From NCBI RefSeq assembly GCF_030272615.1, contig NC_081409.1, positions 648,306,468 through 648,370,467 of the forward strand: DNA of 64,000 bases, read 5' to 3'. Source of the DNA: Cryptomeria japonica (Eukaryota; Streptophyta; Pinopsida; Cupressales; Cupressaceae). Below, piece after piece: positions 23,924 through 34,901 of the stretch (position 1 is its first letter; each line of letters starts with the position of its first letter). Under the pieces are notes generated by a model, which did not search any database, had not been told where the DNA came from, and saw nothing but the letters and a program-made list of their open reading frames with translations. Both the position numbers and the translations under genes were made by a program.

Positions 23924-24294
23924 TTGATGCGGTTTTGGATCAGTCCGACAAACATTATCAGAGATACTATTCATTCTGACATTGATGTGGGATGCTACTG
24001 CTCAGGGGAAGTAGTTAGCTTTGAGATTCAGAGGCTTATGTTTTTGCTTTGATATTTCTATCAGATTTCTGGCATTGATGTCAAAGGGGGAGAGATAGTG
24101 ATGTGAAAAAGATTAAGGAAGAAAATGATAAATGTCAAAGGGGGAGAAATATGAAAGGGGGAGAGATATTGATATTTAGAGCTATATGCAGATGATTGTT
24201 GGTTGTCTTCCACAAGGGGGAGACTTGTTTGGCATTTCTTGGTACTTAGATAATTTTGACATTTAGTGTTGCCATCAATGCCAAAGGGGGAGAT
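23924..24294 (+). other. copia H 3' untranslated region with five polypurine-tract-like motifs
   Basis: AAAGGGGGAGA-type tracts occur at 24083, 24137, 24154, 24214 and 24283. The last one abuts the 3' LTR and is the likely true polypurine tract for plus-strand priming. Repeats of GATGTCAAAG and GGCATTGATG precede several of them. The last about 37 bases before and into the LTR are almost the same as in element B (minus strand, 37286-37322), with two mismatches. Confidence 0.8.
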
Positions 24295-25517
24295 TATTGG
24301 CCATTTGGATGGAATTGATTATGTGTTGCATTGATGTTTTGTCATTGATGTCAACACTAGCTGTTAGGATGCTTTACTAACACCCTTCTGGTCTTGGTAG
24401 GATGAGTGGTTTTTGGTAAACTTGGATCCGACATGATCCAGTAGGCTCCGATATAATCTGGTGATGGAATTGGCTTGTTCATGATACTTATACTCATATT
24501 TGGTCAGTTGGTTTTGGTCTTGTGATTGGATGTTATCCTACTTGCTTAGAAGATTGGTTGCTGGTTACGGCGAGGGTTTCACTGGCAAAGCTTTTGATGG
24601 AGATCTTTGATGAATTGCATAAGTGGTGTTGGTGCAGCTTCTGATGGAGTTTCAGGATGTTGTTGGTGATCATGTACGAGACTTGGCATTTGGAGATCAT
24701 TGCTGAAGCGTGTAGACCTATACTTGATCTCGGTTGATCAAGGTTATGGATCGACATTAATACAACGTGTGGATAGGACCTATTGATATATTTCCAAGGT
24801 GTCTTATGTGTTGATATTACTTGTTTGGTCTAAGGCTGACATGGTTTGTAATTATGTAATTGGTTTATTGTATGGTGGGCGACCTGATTGTTTATGGTCG
24901 AGGGTTTATATAAATAGATGTAAGATCTCATTGTAGATCATCATGGTTAATATAAGAGTTTATGGTCAAGGAATGTAATGTGCGAATAATGTAATATCAT
25001 TCAGGAAGAGGAGTTGGTCGATCATTGGAGATCAAATTGGGTTTATGTAAGAGGATTTAGTCCTCTAGTATTGAGCTTAACTGAAACTGTACTCAGGCAT
25101 AGGAGATTCTATATTTTACAGTTCAACACTTCTCTGGATTGTAGTCTGGATTTGTATGTAGTCAGTGAGGCTCCTTCTATGATGAGTAGTGTGCTCTAGG
25201 ATGTTGGCCTTCCTACAAGTGCAGGCCCCTTCATTGTAATTTATATACTTACTGCAAAAGTATTATCTAACTGTGGGTAGGCTTCCCATCATGGTTTTTC
25301 CCTTTACCGGGTTGTCCACGTACAAATCTTAGTGTCATGTGGATGGTATCTATTCTGTGATTATTGTTTATGCCTAATTGGTTTATCTGCTATTCAAGTA
25401 TTAATGTTTTGGGTTTCGGTATTAAATTTTTAATTGCTAATGCTTCCAGTAATCGGTGACAACCGATTCACCCCCCCCCCCTCTCAGTTGTCTTCCGGTT
25501 ATCTGAACTATCTAACA
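24295..25517 (+). repeat. copia H 3' LTR, 1,223 bp
   Basis: It matches the combined 5' LTR (1,215 bp) end to end. The start is TATTGGCC, a mutated TGTTGGCC, and the end is CTAACA. It carries the uninterrupted target sequence of insertion D near 24504 and a 12-base C run near 25471-25482. Confidence 0.88.
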
Positions 25518-25870
25518 ACTGTGACCCGAGAATTGAACTATTTTTCTGTTTTAATTTTGAGAGAATCCTGTAAAGTGATGAGTTCAAACTGTTTGGATTT
25601 TATTTCCAGAATGTCTATATTTTTCTTAGTGACCTATTCCATGTTGGTGTTTAGCTAGCTACGAAGTTCAATATTCTCAGTTGCTAGTGTCAAAACTTTG
25701 GTGCAGATATCGTGCAACGAAGTCTCAAAGTCATGAACAAACTTCTTCAAAATTTGATTCTCATTCTCGAGTCTGGCCACCCGATTGAGCAAGTCCCGGA
25801 CCACACTGTCGGAGGACAGTTTCCACTGGTAGGTTTCCAGGGGAGTAATGCATGGGAGGGGGGGTCTTCC
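25518..25870 (-). pseudogene. LINE L ORF1, N-terminal coiled coil
   Basis: The minus-strand frame at 25655-25800 reads SVVRDLLNRVARLENENQIL, then a further run of heptads (FVHDFETSLHDICTKVL), a likely coiled coil. After a stop it continues with NTNME and IKSKQFELITLQDSL up to the border of copia H. L1-type ORF1 proteins trimerise through such a coil before their RNA-binding domain, which here lies at 11600-11979. A MESLEDPP start near 25885 is possible but uncertain. Confidence 0.5.
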
Positions 25871-26290
25871 AACGACTCCATGAAAAGATAGGCACAGGAA
25901 CACAGAGGCCACAGAAGTTGAGGTTGCGCAAAACGACCAACAGGAAGAGAGTGCGGGTGATGCTGAGATAGGCAGAGTCGCCAAGGACGTGCAAATTAGG
26001 CAGGTGGACGAAGGTCGCACGAAGGAAGTGCAGGCTATGACAGAGGGCATGCAAAGACTGCACAAGCCACAACATAGTCATGCGAGGTTGCGGGATGGAT
26101 GCATGAAGGACACACAAAGATTGCACAAAGGCCACGCAGGCGAGGACATAGTCGCGCGAGGTCATGGGATGGACGCGCAAAGGTTGTGCATGCTCCGACA
26201 GAGTTGCGTGAGGTTGCGGCATGCCGCAATGGAGTTGCATGAGGTTCCAGGATGGATGCATGCAGAGTAAAATCCTTAAGAAACAAATCC
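25871..26290 (-). repeat. GC-rich 5' region of LINE L with degenerate tandem repeats
   Basis: This is one of only two clearly GC-rich stretches in the window. On the plus strand the phrase GTYRYRYGAGGTYNNGGGATGGAYGCRYG recurs at about 26078, 26151 and 26234, a period of 73-83 bases. CpG sites alternate with TpG/CpA, as expected for decaying methylated CpGs. The position at the LINE 5' end suggests an internal promoter region. Open frames on both strands here are composition effects. Confidence 0.5.
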
Positions 26291-26292
26291 TC

Positions 26293-27548
26293 AAGAATTC
26301 ATTCTCTTATTTTCTTGTCAATTTCCATAGTAAACTCTGGCAAAATTAGACATGATTTGTATATTTGACCACCTTCATCAAAAGCATCTTGAATACCCTT
26401 CATAGCAGTTATTAAACTTACCCTATCACTCTTAATCATCTTCAAAAATGTTTTCAGTCTTATAGTATTAAACTGATTCAAAACTCTAGTATCTATTGCC
26501 TTCTCCAAAGACATAAAATAGGAATTTATAGTATTTAACATACTTCTAAGCTTATCAGAGGGATTATCAGTTGTGTCTGATTTAAAAGGAAAATTTTTCA
26601 CTAACACATCTCTTGCCAATGTTATCAACTCTTTATCTACCATATGGGACTTGAGTAAGTCCTCATTAGCTTTTTCTTGCACAAGAGTTGGTAGCCACAA
26701 TGCTTGAATCAGAGCTAAAGAATTTAGATCAATAGGCCCTTTAGCAAAATCATCTGAATCAATAACAACTTGTTTTTCTTTGTTAGCAATAGTGTCTCTT
26801 GCCATTGTTACCGGAGCCTGATCATCCTTATCCTCTCCTTTCTCCTTCTCTGCATTTCCATTTACACTCTTCTCAGCATCAACTGTCTCCTGAGCTACCT
26901 TCTCTGAAACAACTTCTATCACTAGATGATCCTATTCAACTTCATTGAAGTTATCAACCTTAGCATTAACATCATCAACTGTTGCATGCATATTGGTCTG
27001 CTCAGTTCAAATGACCTTCTATGATGTTTGATATTTCTGCACATTAGGAACGACTGCATGAACTTCTAGAACAGATATATCCTATGATTTTTCTCCTAGT
27101 TGAGTTTCATCATGTACAAGATTTACATCATATCTGTGATCTATCAAAAATTGTCTCAAACTTTCTTAAGTCTCTTTAGTCACTTCATCTATTTTACTGA
27201 GCATGATTTTATTGACTCCATTCTTGCTTCTAAATCTCTCCTTTACAAGCTTTAGCAGTCTAGCAACCTCAGCTTTAGAAATTATAGAACTCAAATTAAC
27301 TAATCATATTCCTTTATTCTTTCATCCTCTAAACTTGTTGTATGCCTCCTTTCATCCAAAATGTCATATAGGCTCTTGGGTATCATGGATGATAATTATA
27401 TTAATGCTTTACTATAAACATCCATATACTGTACAATTGCTTCCTCTATAGCTTTTTGGTCTTTATCATCAAAATTTTCATAATATACAGACACATTCTT
27501 CATATTACCATCCTTAAGCACTTCATCAATTATCTCATTCAAAGTCAT
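26293..27548 (-). pseudogene. element C ORF2, distal part
   Basis: The minus strand from 27548 reads MTLNEIIDEVLKDGNMKNV, which aligns with NILLNEIIEEGKLKNIEKL in B (39230) and VLNDLIDCFDD in A. Downstream there is an acidic, Lys-rich stretch (26800-26920), a GPIDLNSLALIQALWLPTL segment (about 26690-26750, compare PIDL in A), and a helical C-terminus (26299-26700). In-frame stops lie near 27395, 27300 and 27160, among others. It reads in the same direction as the C pieces at 29590-29951 and 43660-47792, and belongs to the same element once E and F are removed. LINE L's 5' end touches it near 26290. Confidence 0.6.
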
Positions 27549-27655
27549 TGTGTTCAAGACCTCGGATTAGGATTGCTATTCCTACGTCGGTGTCTAGTAA
27601 TAGGTAGTCATTTCGGGATAGCTATCCTGATGTCTATTGACATCGTAAACTAGGT

Positions 27656-28520
27656 TTGTATACACCACTTCCTGTTCTAGAAAAAACTTGGCATTCGATT
27701 TCTATGGATTTTATGTCTGGTCTTCCTGCCACCAAACGAGGGCATGATTGTATATATGTTGTGGTCGATAGGTTTTCAAAAATGGCCATAATAGTGCCTT
27801 GTAAAAAGGCAATCTCTGCAGAAGACACTACAAAACTTTTCTTCAAAAGAATATGGGTTCATTTTGGTCTTCCAAACAATATTATTACAGATAGGGAGCA
27901 GATTTCTCAATAATTTTTTGTCTTCACTTTGGGAGTAGATGGACACAAAGTTAAGAAAGTCTACTACTTTCCATTTTCAAACAGATGGACAAATAGAGGT
28001 AGTCAATCGCATGATCATCCAAATTCTACACATGTATCACTCAAAGCATCCATGCACATGGGATGAAAGCCTTGCATATGTTCAACATAGCTACAATAGG
28101 GCAATTCATAGTTCGACAGGTCACAACCTCTTTGAAGTTTGTCTTAGTTATCAGCCATTAACACCCATGGATGTTGCTATACTACATATTCAACCTAATT
28201 TGGTCCCAAGTGTTGATAAGGAGGAAGACAAGGCAACACGATTTATTGATAGAATTCATCTACAACAACAGGTTCATGAAATCTCAGAGCACACAAATAA
28301 AAAATATAAGTAAAGGCATGATGAGAATCTCACTCCCCATAATTTTCAAGTTGGGGATAAGGTGTGGTTGCATATTCAGAAAGAGAGATTGAAAGGAACC
28401 AACACGAAGCTTCACCCTCTACCTTATGGCCCATATACAATCATCAAGCAAGTTGGTGATAATGCATTTGACTTCAATTTACCTCCATTTTTGGGTCTTC
28501 ATCTAGTCTTCAATGTATAA
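27656..28520 (+). pseudogene. gypsy F integrase
   Basis: [57 protein letters not shown], then after a frameshift near 27915 FHFQTDGQIEVVNRM, ESLAYVQHSYNRAIHSSTG and the tail FQVGDKVWLHIQKERLKG with LHPLPYGPYTIIKQVGDNAF (28420-28470). This is the gypsy integrase core (D, D, E) followed by the GPY/F module. The second Asp context reads TDREQISQ and then a stop. The following FPPPLDVVDFVEI region is degraded and I see no clear chromodomain. Confidence 0.75.
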
Positions 28521-28853
28521 CTATTGAAACTGTATTTTCCTCCACCATTGGATGTTGTTGATTTTGTAGAAATAATTAATAATACATAATTGAATCCAAA
28601 AGTAGCTACTCCAATATGATGTGATCAGGTTATGGACACCATGGTGAAAAACTTGAAACAACAACAAATTTATTTGTACAAAGTGGTTCAAGCATGTCAG
28701 TATCCTCAGCAAGGTAAATGGCTTACTCATGATTAGATTCAGCATCATTTTCCTCATCTTTTACAGACTGTGGATGCAATGGGGCCCATTGCTTTTCAAG
28801 GGAGGAAGAATGATCAGGAAATAATTTCAAAAATGTCAAATTTGGAGTCATTT

Positions 28854-29386
28854 TGTTGTCATCGGGATAGCTAACCCGATAAAGTATTATTGTTGTAAAC
28901 AAATTGTCAATGTCATCATCAGGATAGCTATACTGATAAGATGTCTAGTTTGTCAAGGTTGTCATCAAGATAGCTTTACCAATAGGATGTCTCCATTGTC
29001 GGTGTCATCATCGGGATAGCTATCCTGATAAGGTGTCTCCATTGTTGAAAAAAATGTCAAGTTTGTCATCGAGATAGTTATCCCAATAAAGTGTCATCGG
29101 GATAGTTCTGTCTATCGGGTTTGGAAAATTTTGTTAGGCCGACTGTTGTTGGCTATGCTGATAGACGTCCCAATGTGTCAAGTCTGTCATCGGCATAGTT
29201 ATTCTGATGAAGTGACATCGGCATAGTTTTCTCTATCGAGTTAGCATAAAATGGTTACACCGCCTATGTTAGCTACTCCAATGGGTGTTCAGGACCTCGG
29301 ATTGGGATTTCTATTCTGACGTTGGTGTCCAACAGTAGGTTGTCATTTCGGGATAGCTATCGTGATGTCTGTGTCTAGTTTATTTA
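28854..29386 (+). repeat. gypsy F 3' LTR with array of near-palindromic motifs
   Basis: The motif TCATCGGGATAGCTATCCTGATAA and variants recur at about 28860, 28915, 28962, 29008, 29066, 29094, 29187, 29215 and 29345. Its consensus core ATCGGGATAGCTATCCCGAT is a perfect 20-base palindrome; the copy at 29010-29029 has one changed base. Spacing is 28-90 bases. Such palindromes in an LTR may bind a dimeric transcription factor. Confidence 0.55.
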
Positions 29387-29589
29387 TCAGGATTTGTGAG
29401 TCAAACAATCATGGATTCCAAAGGTCTGTTGTGACCGCGAGAAGCTCAATTTTTGTATTAACTTGATTTTTCGAAAGGAATGAATCATTTTTGGCTTGTT
29501 ATAAATCTGAATTAGTTATGTTCTTCTAAACAAAATTGACAATACTGCAGGTTCACACCAGGTATTTTACTCCAAAGCCATAATTTGGA

Positions 29590-29951
29590 TCACATGGGGG
29601 GCAAAACATCATAAGTACCTTTAACTTTGTCGGATTTTGGAGCTTCATCCAATTTAGATTTCTGCTTCTTGCTTGCTTTGGCTCTACTGAATGGCTCAGC
29701 TTCAGCTCTTTTCTTCTTGGACAGCTGGGCTCCACCAGATTGAGGCTTCCTCATTACCCTAACATAGGTAGCTGTCTTCTTTACCTCTTTCATCACTTTA
29801 GCAAATTTAGCTTCAACATCCTCGACAGTGGCTACAAGATACTCTCTTTGTGGCTTCTCCTTCTTCCTCTTCTCAACTCCACCGGTTGACTTGCCTTGTG
29901 GCTTGGGTGGAGGGACAGGCTTCTAAATATCAAAGATAGGTACAAACTGGG
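29590..29951 (-). pseudogene. element C ORF2, middle basic linker
   Basis: Right of here lies gypsy E with an exact TSD, CTGGG at 29947-29951 and 43660-43664. Reading the minus strand from 43664 to 29946 with one TSD keeps the ORF2 frame. The sequence is Pro/Lys-rich (KPVPPPKPQGKSTGGVEKRK), then EYLVATVEDVEAKFAKVMKE and a basic stretch ending DVLPPM. It corresponds to the basic linkers in A (5630-5880) and B (39250-39600). A stop lies near 29924. Confidence 0.6.
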
Positions 29952-31484
29952 TGATAAGGAGAGGCCTAATTTACCACCAACTGGAATTTTTTATGGTGTA
30001 ATCCTATTCTCTATTAGGGCCCATAGTCTTCTCCTATGTACTCCCCTACCAATAGTTTGCTTGTTTCACCTTCCTCAAGATCACACGGTAAGCTTGCTCA
30101 CTATATCCTTGCAGGGGTGCAGGACAGTCAACACTTGTTCTCTCTCTTTGCAAAAACACACTTCCTATTTGGTTTGCAAAACTCGCTCCTTTCGGTTACA
30201 AAATGACTAAGTTCCAAGGCTTATAGCTTTTTGGATCTTCTTCCAGTTCTTAATAGATTCCTCCCCTGCAAGTTATCTCCTTTGCACTACTGACACCTAG
30301 CCGGACTATTACCAAGCTCACCTAGGGCTAGTTTGTAGGAATAACTAATGCCATCTCCTGGACTTCCACAAATGAAAACCTACTGTACATGATTGGCTCT
30401 GCTTGACCACCTCAAATTTTTGTGTGGAGTTTCAAGCCAGAGCCATGTTGTTATGTACAAACAGAGAACCAAAACTGAAAAAGGAAAACTTATTTACAGA
30501 TTTCGAGCTTATTCCTCGGTTCAACTTAGTAACTCACAGAATAGAGAAATGAAGTGTTTACATTGACTGCATAAGTGATCTTAAAGATTTTAAAACATTA
30601 TTACAATTCACAAACAGAAATTAGACACTGAATGGAAACCAGAAAATAGACTTCTCTTTATTATTCAGGAAAACAGATGTGTTCTCCGTGGCAATCAACA
30701 ATCCACATTCAAAACAACAACCCTTTTATAGATGCTCGTTGGGTCTTTTATACCTTCCATCCTCTGTCGTGAACTCCTCCTATTGGACAAGATTGATCTC
30801 GTTACCAATGGTTTCCAATGGAAACTATCGGACAGGTTCTATCGGAGCATTAGGGTAACATCTAAACAAGGTTACCGATCTCCGATGACAACCTCCAACT
30901 CTTTCCACTTCCTATCGGGTCTTTGGTGTAACATCAGAACGGGGTTACCGATGACTGATGACTTCCCACACTGCTTCGTGCTTTCTATCAGGTAGTCAAT
31001 GCAACATCAACACTGGGCTACCGATGTCGGATGGCGACACACTGCTTTGCACTTTCCGTCAGGTTGTTGGCGTAACACTAACACAGGGCTACTAATGTTC
31101 GATGGCAACGCACACCGCTTTGCACTTTCCATCTGGTCAGTGGGGAAACTTCACAGCCAGACTTCCGATGGCTGATGACAACTTAGCATGGGAGTTAGTC
31201 TCATCGGGTGATCGGTGTAGGGTGAAAACCCCTCTTGCCGATCTCCAATACTCCATCTAATGAACACACTCCAAGCCAATGCTTTCTCATCAAGATGTCG
31301 GGGTAACTTTAACCGACTCCTTCCAATGCTCGATGACTTACCAACAAATAACCCATCGGAATAGGTTATCCCGATGCACTTATAAGATGCCATTTCAAAT
31401 TGAGAAAACACACATTTGAACCTAATCACACCAAAATTGTTGAAAACTTTGAAAATGCAACCAAAACTGGGTGCTCCTGCACAA
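29952..31484 (-). repeat. gypsy E 3' LTR, 1,533 bp
   Basis: It runs from TTGTGCAGGAGC (mutated TG start, minus strand, 31484) to ...CTTATCA at 29952. It matches 36174-36485 joined to 42458-43659. Inside, five degenerate units of about 72 bases begin near 30869, 30942, 31014, 31085 and 31155, each with ggttaccgatgtccgatg-like cores. Confidence 0.85.
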
Positions 31485-31499
31485 TACTCCCGCAGTGAG

Positions 31500-32800
31500 A
31501 AAGAAGTCAAGTGACTCCTTGGGGAAACATAGAGGAGGTAATTTTGAGCTTTGAAAAGTCTACCTCAGGGACCCAAGTGGACTCAGATTCTGGAAGATGC
31601 TATCATTTAACTAAATGCTCCATGTAGGTGGTATGCCTGGTCTTCTTGAGGACTTGTGAATACAACACCTTTTCGGCTTGTGGCCTGGTTGCCGATGGTA
31701 AGGGTAGGTCTGAAAGTTCCTATGAGACCTCAGAAAATCTTTGACATTCTTCTAGAAGTGTACCCTTATATGGTACCAAGTTTGCAACAATGATAATAGG
31801 AGATAAAGCCATGTCTCGGGGCAAGTCAAGTTTGTAGACATTGTTTCCATACTTGGCCAAGATCTTACAAGGTCCAATTCTCCTCATTTGAAGTTTTCTA
31901 GGGATACCTTTTTGAAGCCTTGCTTTGTTCAAGTGAACCATTACCAAGTCCCCAACAGCAAATTGTACATCTCTTCTCTTTTCATCTACGTTGTCCTTGA
32001 TTTTCTAAGAGTTGTCTAGCAAAGTTTGCCTAACTTGCTTATGAATTTCCTTCATGGACTGAGCTATGTCAACATCATGTCCACTCTATTGGCCCATCTT
32101 CTCAATTTCTTTGAGCTCCAAAACATCTATGGGATGAAGGCCGTAAACTACTTCAAAAGGACTCTTACCAGTTGATCTATTCATACTCTCATTGTAAGCA
32201 AATTCATCTTGATGAATGATTTGATCCCAAGCTTTCCCATACTGCTTTGTCAAACATCGGAGAAGGTTCCCTAGCATTCTATTGACCACCTTTGTTTGGC
32301 CATCCGTTTGGGAATGGTATGCTGAGCTGAAAGACAAGTTAGTTCCCAATCTGTGCCATAAAGTTCTCCAGAAATGTCCAATGAATGTTGTATCTCTATC
32401 TGACACTACTGATGGATAAACCATGAATCCTAATGACCTCTTTGAAAAACAAATGAGCAATATGAATGGCATCATGAGTCACCTTAGAAGGAATAAAACG
32501 GGCCATTTTACTGAATCTATCTACGACAACATAGATCCAGATTTGGTCTTGGGTAAACCAACGACAAATTCCATACTTACACACTCCCATGGCCTGTTTG
32601 GGATAGGTAAAGGCTGATACAGTCTAGCATTAGAAGATGTTCCCTTAGCTCTTTGGAAAATTACACATTGCTCCACATATCTGCTGATATCCCTTTGCAT
32701 CTTTGGCCAATAGTATAATCTTTGAACAAGTTCCAAAGTCTTATTCAAACCAAAATCTCCACTCAAGCATCCATTGTGTTTTTATTGCATCAGATTTTCT
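31500..32800 (-). pseudogene. gypsy E integrase and chromodomain-like tail
   Basis: Zinc-finger part: HNGCLSGDFGLNKTLELVQR, then YVEQCVIFQRAK, where the second Cys of CxxC is Phe. Core: [34 protein letters not shown] (the frame changes near 32590-32475), RDTTFIGHFW and YHSQTDGQTKVVNRML. Tail: VGDLVMVHLNKARLQKGIPR and RRIGPCKILAKYGNNVYKL (GPF-type module, 31800-31890). The end, QVLKKTRHTTYMEHLV and LPESESTWVPEVDFSKL (31545-31650), matches the chromodomain pattern of chromoviruses, which target integration to marked chromatin. A pair of stops stands where its Trp-Lys would be. The minus-strand stop follows near 31500. Confidence 0.78.
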
Positions 32801-32913
32801 CTCATAGACCCTCTGGGTACACAAAGTTGTCCTCCTTTGAACAAAAATCCATCCTGCAAAGTGAAATCTGCATATTCACTATGGAAATGATTCCTAAACT
32901 CTTGGCAAACCTT

Positions 32914-34320
32914 CTAGGCAGCAGCAAAATCTTCATCTTCTCCATACAAATTCTTGAAACTATCCACTCCAATGCTTTTAAGTTGCACTTCTTGCACTGT
33001 TAGTAACCTCCTACTCAATGCATCAGCTACCTTATTACATTGTCCTTTCTTGTGTTTGATGGTAAAGGTATATGACTGCAAATACTCTACCCATTTGATA
33101 TGCCTATGGTTTAACTTTTCTTGAGAATTAAGAAAGCTAAGAGCTTGATTATCAGTGTAAACCACAAATTCCTTAGGTAGCAAATAATGCCTCCATTTCC
33201 TAAGTGACTGAACAAGTGCATACAATTCCAAATCATAGGAAAAATACCTTTTATTTGCATCATTGAGTTTCTCGCTGAAAAATGCAATTGGTCTATTGTC
33301 TTGACTCAAAACTGCTCCAACTGCTATGTTGCTGGCATCACATTCAATTGTGAAAATTTTGTCAAAGCTTTGTAGGATTAGTACTGGTTGTGTAGCCACC
33401 TTTGTCTTCAAGAGATCAAAACCTTTTTGTGCTTCCTTTGCCCATACAAACTTGGTTCTCACACCTCCCTTGATTGTCTCTAGCATAGGTGAACATATCT
33501 CACTGAACCCTTTGATGAACTTCCTGTAAAACTGAGCCAAACCATAATAACTCCTTATTGTACTTGTTGTTTTAGGATTAGGCCAATTGATTATTGCTTC
33601 CACTTTTGAAGTGTCCATTTTCAAATAACCACTTGAGATTACAAACCTAAGATACAATAATTCCTGTTTCATAAACTCACATTTCCCCAAATTGACGGTT
33701 AGTTGTTCATCATATAGTTTTCCCAATACAATTTCTATATGCTTAAGATGCTCATCTTTAAACTTTCTAAAAATTAAGATGTCATCTAGGTAAACAACAA
33801 CAAATTTATCATTGTAGTCCTTGAGTACTTCATTCATGAGTCTCATGAATGTGCTAGGAGCATTGGTGAGTCCAAATGGCATAACAAGCCATTCATAAAG
33901 TCCTTCTGTAGTCTTGAAGGCTATCTTCCATTCATCTCCCTCTTTGATTCAGATTTGGTGCTAACCACTCTTGAGGTCTATCTTGGTAAAATACTTAGCA
34001 CCCCCCAAAAAATCCATCAAATCTTCAATTCTGGGAATAAGAAATCTATACTTGATTGTAATCTAGTTGATGGCTCTTGAATCAGTGCACAGTCTCTAAG
34101 TACCTCCCTTCTTTGGTGCCAACACAATGGGCGCTGCACATGGGTTGATGCTTTTCCTTATCAGACCATCATCCAAAAGCTCTTGTATTTATTTAGCTAC
34201 CTCCTGATTCTGCTCTGGTGTCATCTTATAGGTTGCCTTATTAGGCACAGAAGCTCCAAGTATGAAGTCAATTTGGTGACTGATGGCACGTTGAGGAGGC
34301 AACGTTGCAGGTGTTCAATC
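32914..34320 (-). pseudogene. gypsy E reverse transcriptase and RNase H
   Basis: The region begins with LPPQRAISHQIDFILGASVP (about 34240-34300), then [44 protein letters not shown] and the catalytic box VVVYLDDILIF (33775-33800, intact YLDD). RNase H follows with FTIECDASNIAVGAVLSQ, SEKLNDANKRYFSYDLELYA, VVYTDNQALSFL and HIKWVEYLQSYTF. The connection ends GQCNKVADALSRR. Stops are seen only upstream of 33882 (for example near 33957, 34081 and 34098). The part from 33882 to 32914 is fully open, 322 codons, so this is a fairly young copy. Confidence 0.88.
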
Positions 34321-34901
34321 ACTAATGATCTCCTTGAACCGGTTTAGTATCTTCTGCACTTCATTGGGAATGCATACTTTCTTTTCCTTGATTTCTTCTT
34401 TAGGTTTCACTACAAGTGCAAACCCCACTCCTTCTCCTTCCTTGAGGGTGTTAATGAACTCCTCCTCACCAACTAGTAGCACATTGGAGCCCTTAGGTAT
34501 GCTTCCTTCTTCATCTTTTAAGGACTGAATTTTGTAAGTAACTCCATCTTTTTGGAAAGTATGAGAATTCTTTTCTCCATGGTGTGCTTCTTTCCTGTCA
34601 AATTGCCAGGGCCTACCTAAGAGTAGGTGTCATGCATCCACTGGCAAGATATCACACAAAATCTTGTCTTTGTAACTTCCTATAGTGAACTCCACCCAAG
34701 TTTGTTCATTCACTAGAATATGATGCTCCTTATTGATCCAAGTAACCTTATAAGGATCACTATGTGAAATTCTTTGCAGGTTAAGTTTACTTACTACTTC
34801 TTCTGACACAATATTGCCAGTGGAACCTGAATCTACCACCACTTTACACACTTACACACTCTACCCATAATCTTGCATTTTATCCTAAACAAGGATCTTC
34901 T
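34321..34901 (-). pseudogene. gypsy E protease and linker
   Basis: Active site VVVDSGSTGNIVS (Asp codon near 34832) keeps the intact DSG triad of retroviral-type aspartic proteases. NEQTWVEFTIGSYKDKILCD and LLLGRPWQFD (just after a stop near 34628) complete the fold, with the ILGRPW-type motif at its end. A 100-residue acidic linker leads into reverse transcriptase. The frame differs from gag's (34902-35843), so a frameshift or programmed shift lies between them. Confidence 0.8.

Larger units (their letters stand above)
11980..25517 (+). mobile_element. Ty1/copia element H, with insertion D in its 5' LTR
   Basis: The 5' LTR (11980-12194 plus 18649-19648) and 3' LTR (24295-25517) are similar along their whole length. 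A primer site (19651-19662), gag, protease, integrase, reverse transcriptase, RNase H and polypurine tracts lie between in copia order. Without insertion D (12195-18643) and one TSD copy the element is 7,084 bp. LTR ends are TG...CA; the 3' LTR start is mutated to TA. Flanks ACCAT (11975-11979) and ACTGT (25518-25522) match at only three of five bases, so the TSD is weak or decayed. Many stops make it non-autonomous today. It sits inside LINE L's ORF1. Confidence 0.85.
9921..26290 (-). mobile_element. L1-type LINE L, split by copia H and cut by element A
   Basis: Minus-strand LINE pieces lie at 25518-26290 (5' region and ORF1 N-terminus) and 9921-11979 (ORF1 C-terminus, endonuclease, start of reverse transcriptase). 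The 13.5 kb between them is copia H with its own nested insertion. The coiled coil of ORF1 ends at the right border of H and its RNA-binding part resumes at the left border, so H inserted into ORF1. The reverse transcriptase stops at 9921 where element A's LTR begins. The missing 3' half should lie beyond A, outside the window. The 5' end sits against element C coding sequence near 26290. Confidence 0.65.
27549..29386 (+). mobile_element. Ty3/gypsy remnant F (LTR piece, integrase, 3' LTR)
   Basis: A short LTR-end fragment (27549-27636) resembles 29287-29375. Between them lie a gypsy integrase and an LTR starting TGTTGTC at 28854. The 5' LTR, gag, protease and reverse transcriptase are missing, so a large internal deletion has fused a piece of 5' LTR to integrase. 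It separates two pieces of element C's ORF2. Its right border is uncertain: 29387-29589 may still be LTR or may be degraded C sequence. Confidence 0.6.

Noticed and set aside
19152-25199. Matching open frames at 19152-19337 and 25014-25199 as a duplicated gene
   Set aside because: They lie at the same position in the two LTRs of copia H.
11975-25522. ACCAT/ACTGT as a firm TSD of copia H
   Set aside because: Only three of five bases match; the LTR pair and the split LINE ORF support the borders better.
25989-26294. Open frames on both strands in the GC-rich block
   Set aside because: Overlapping frames on both strands with repeated motifs are a composition effect of the LINE 5' repeats.
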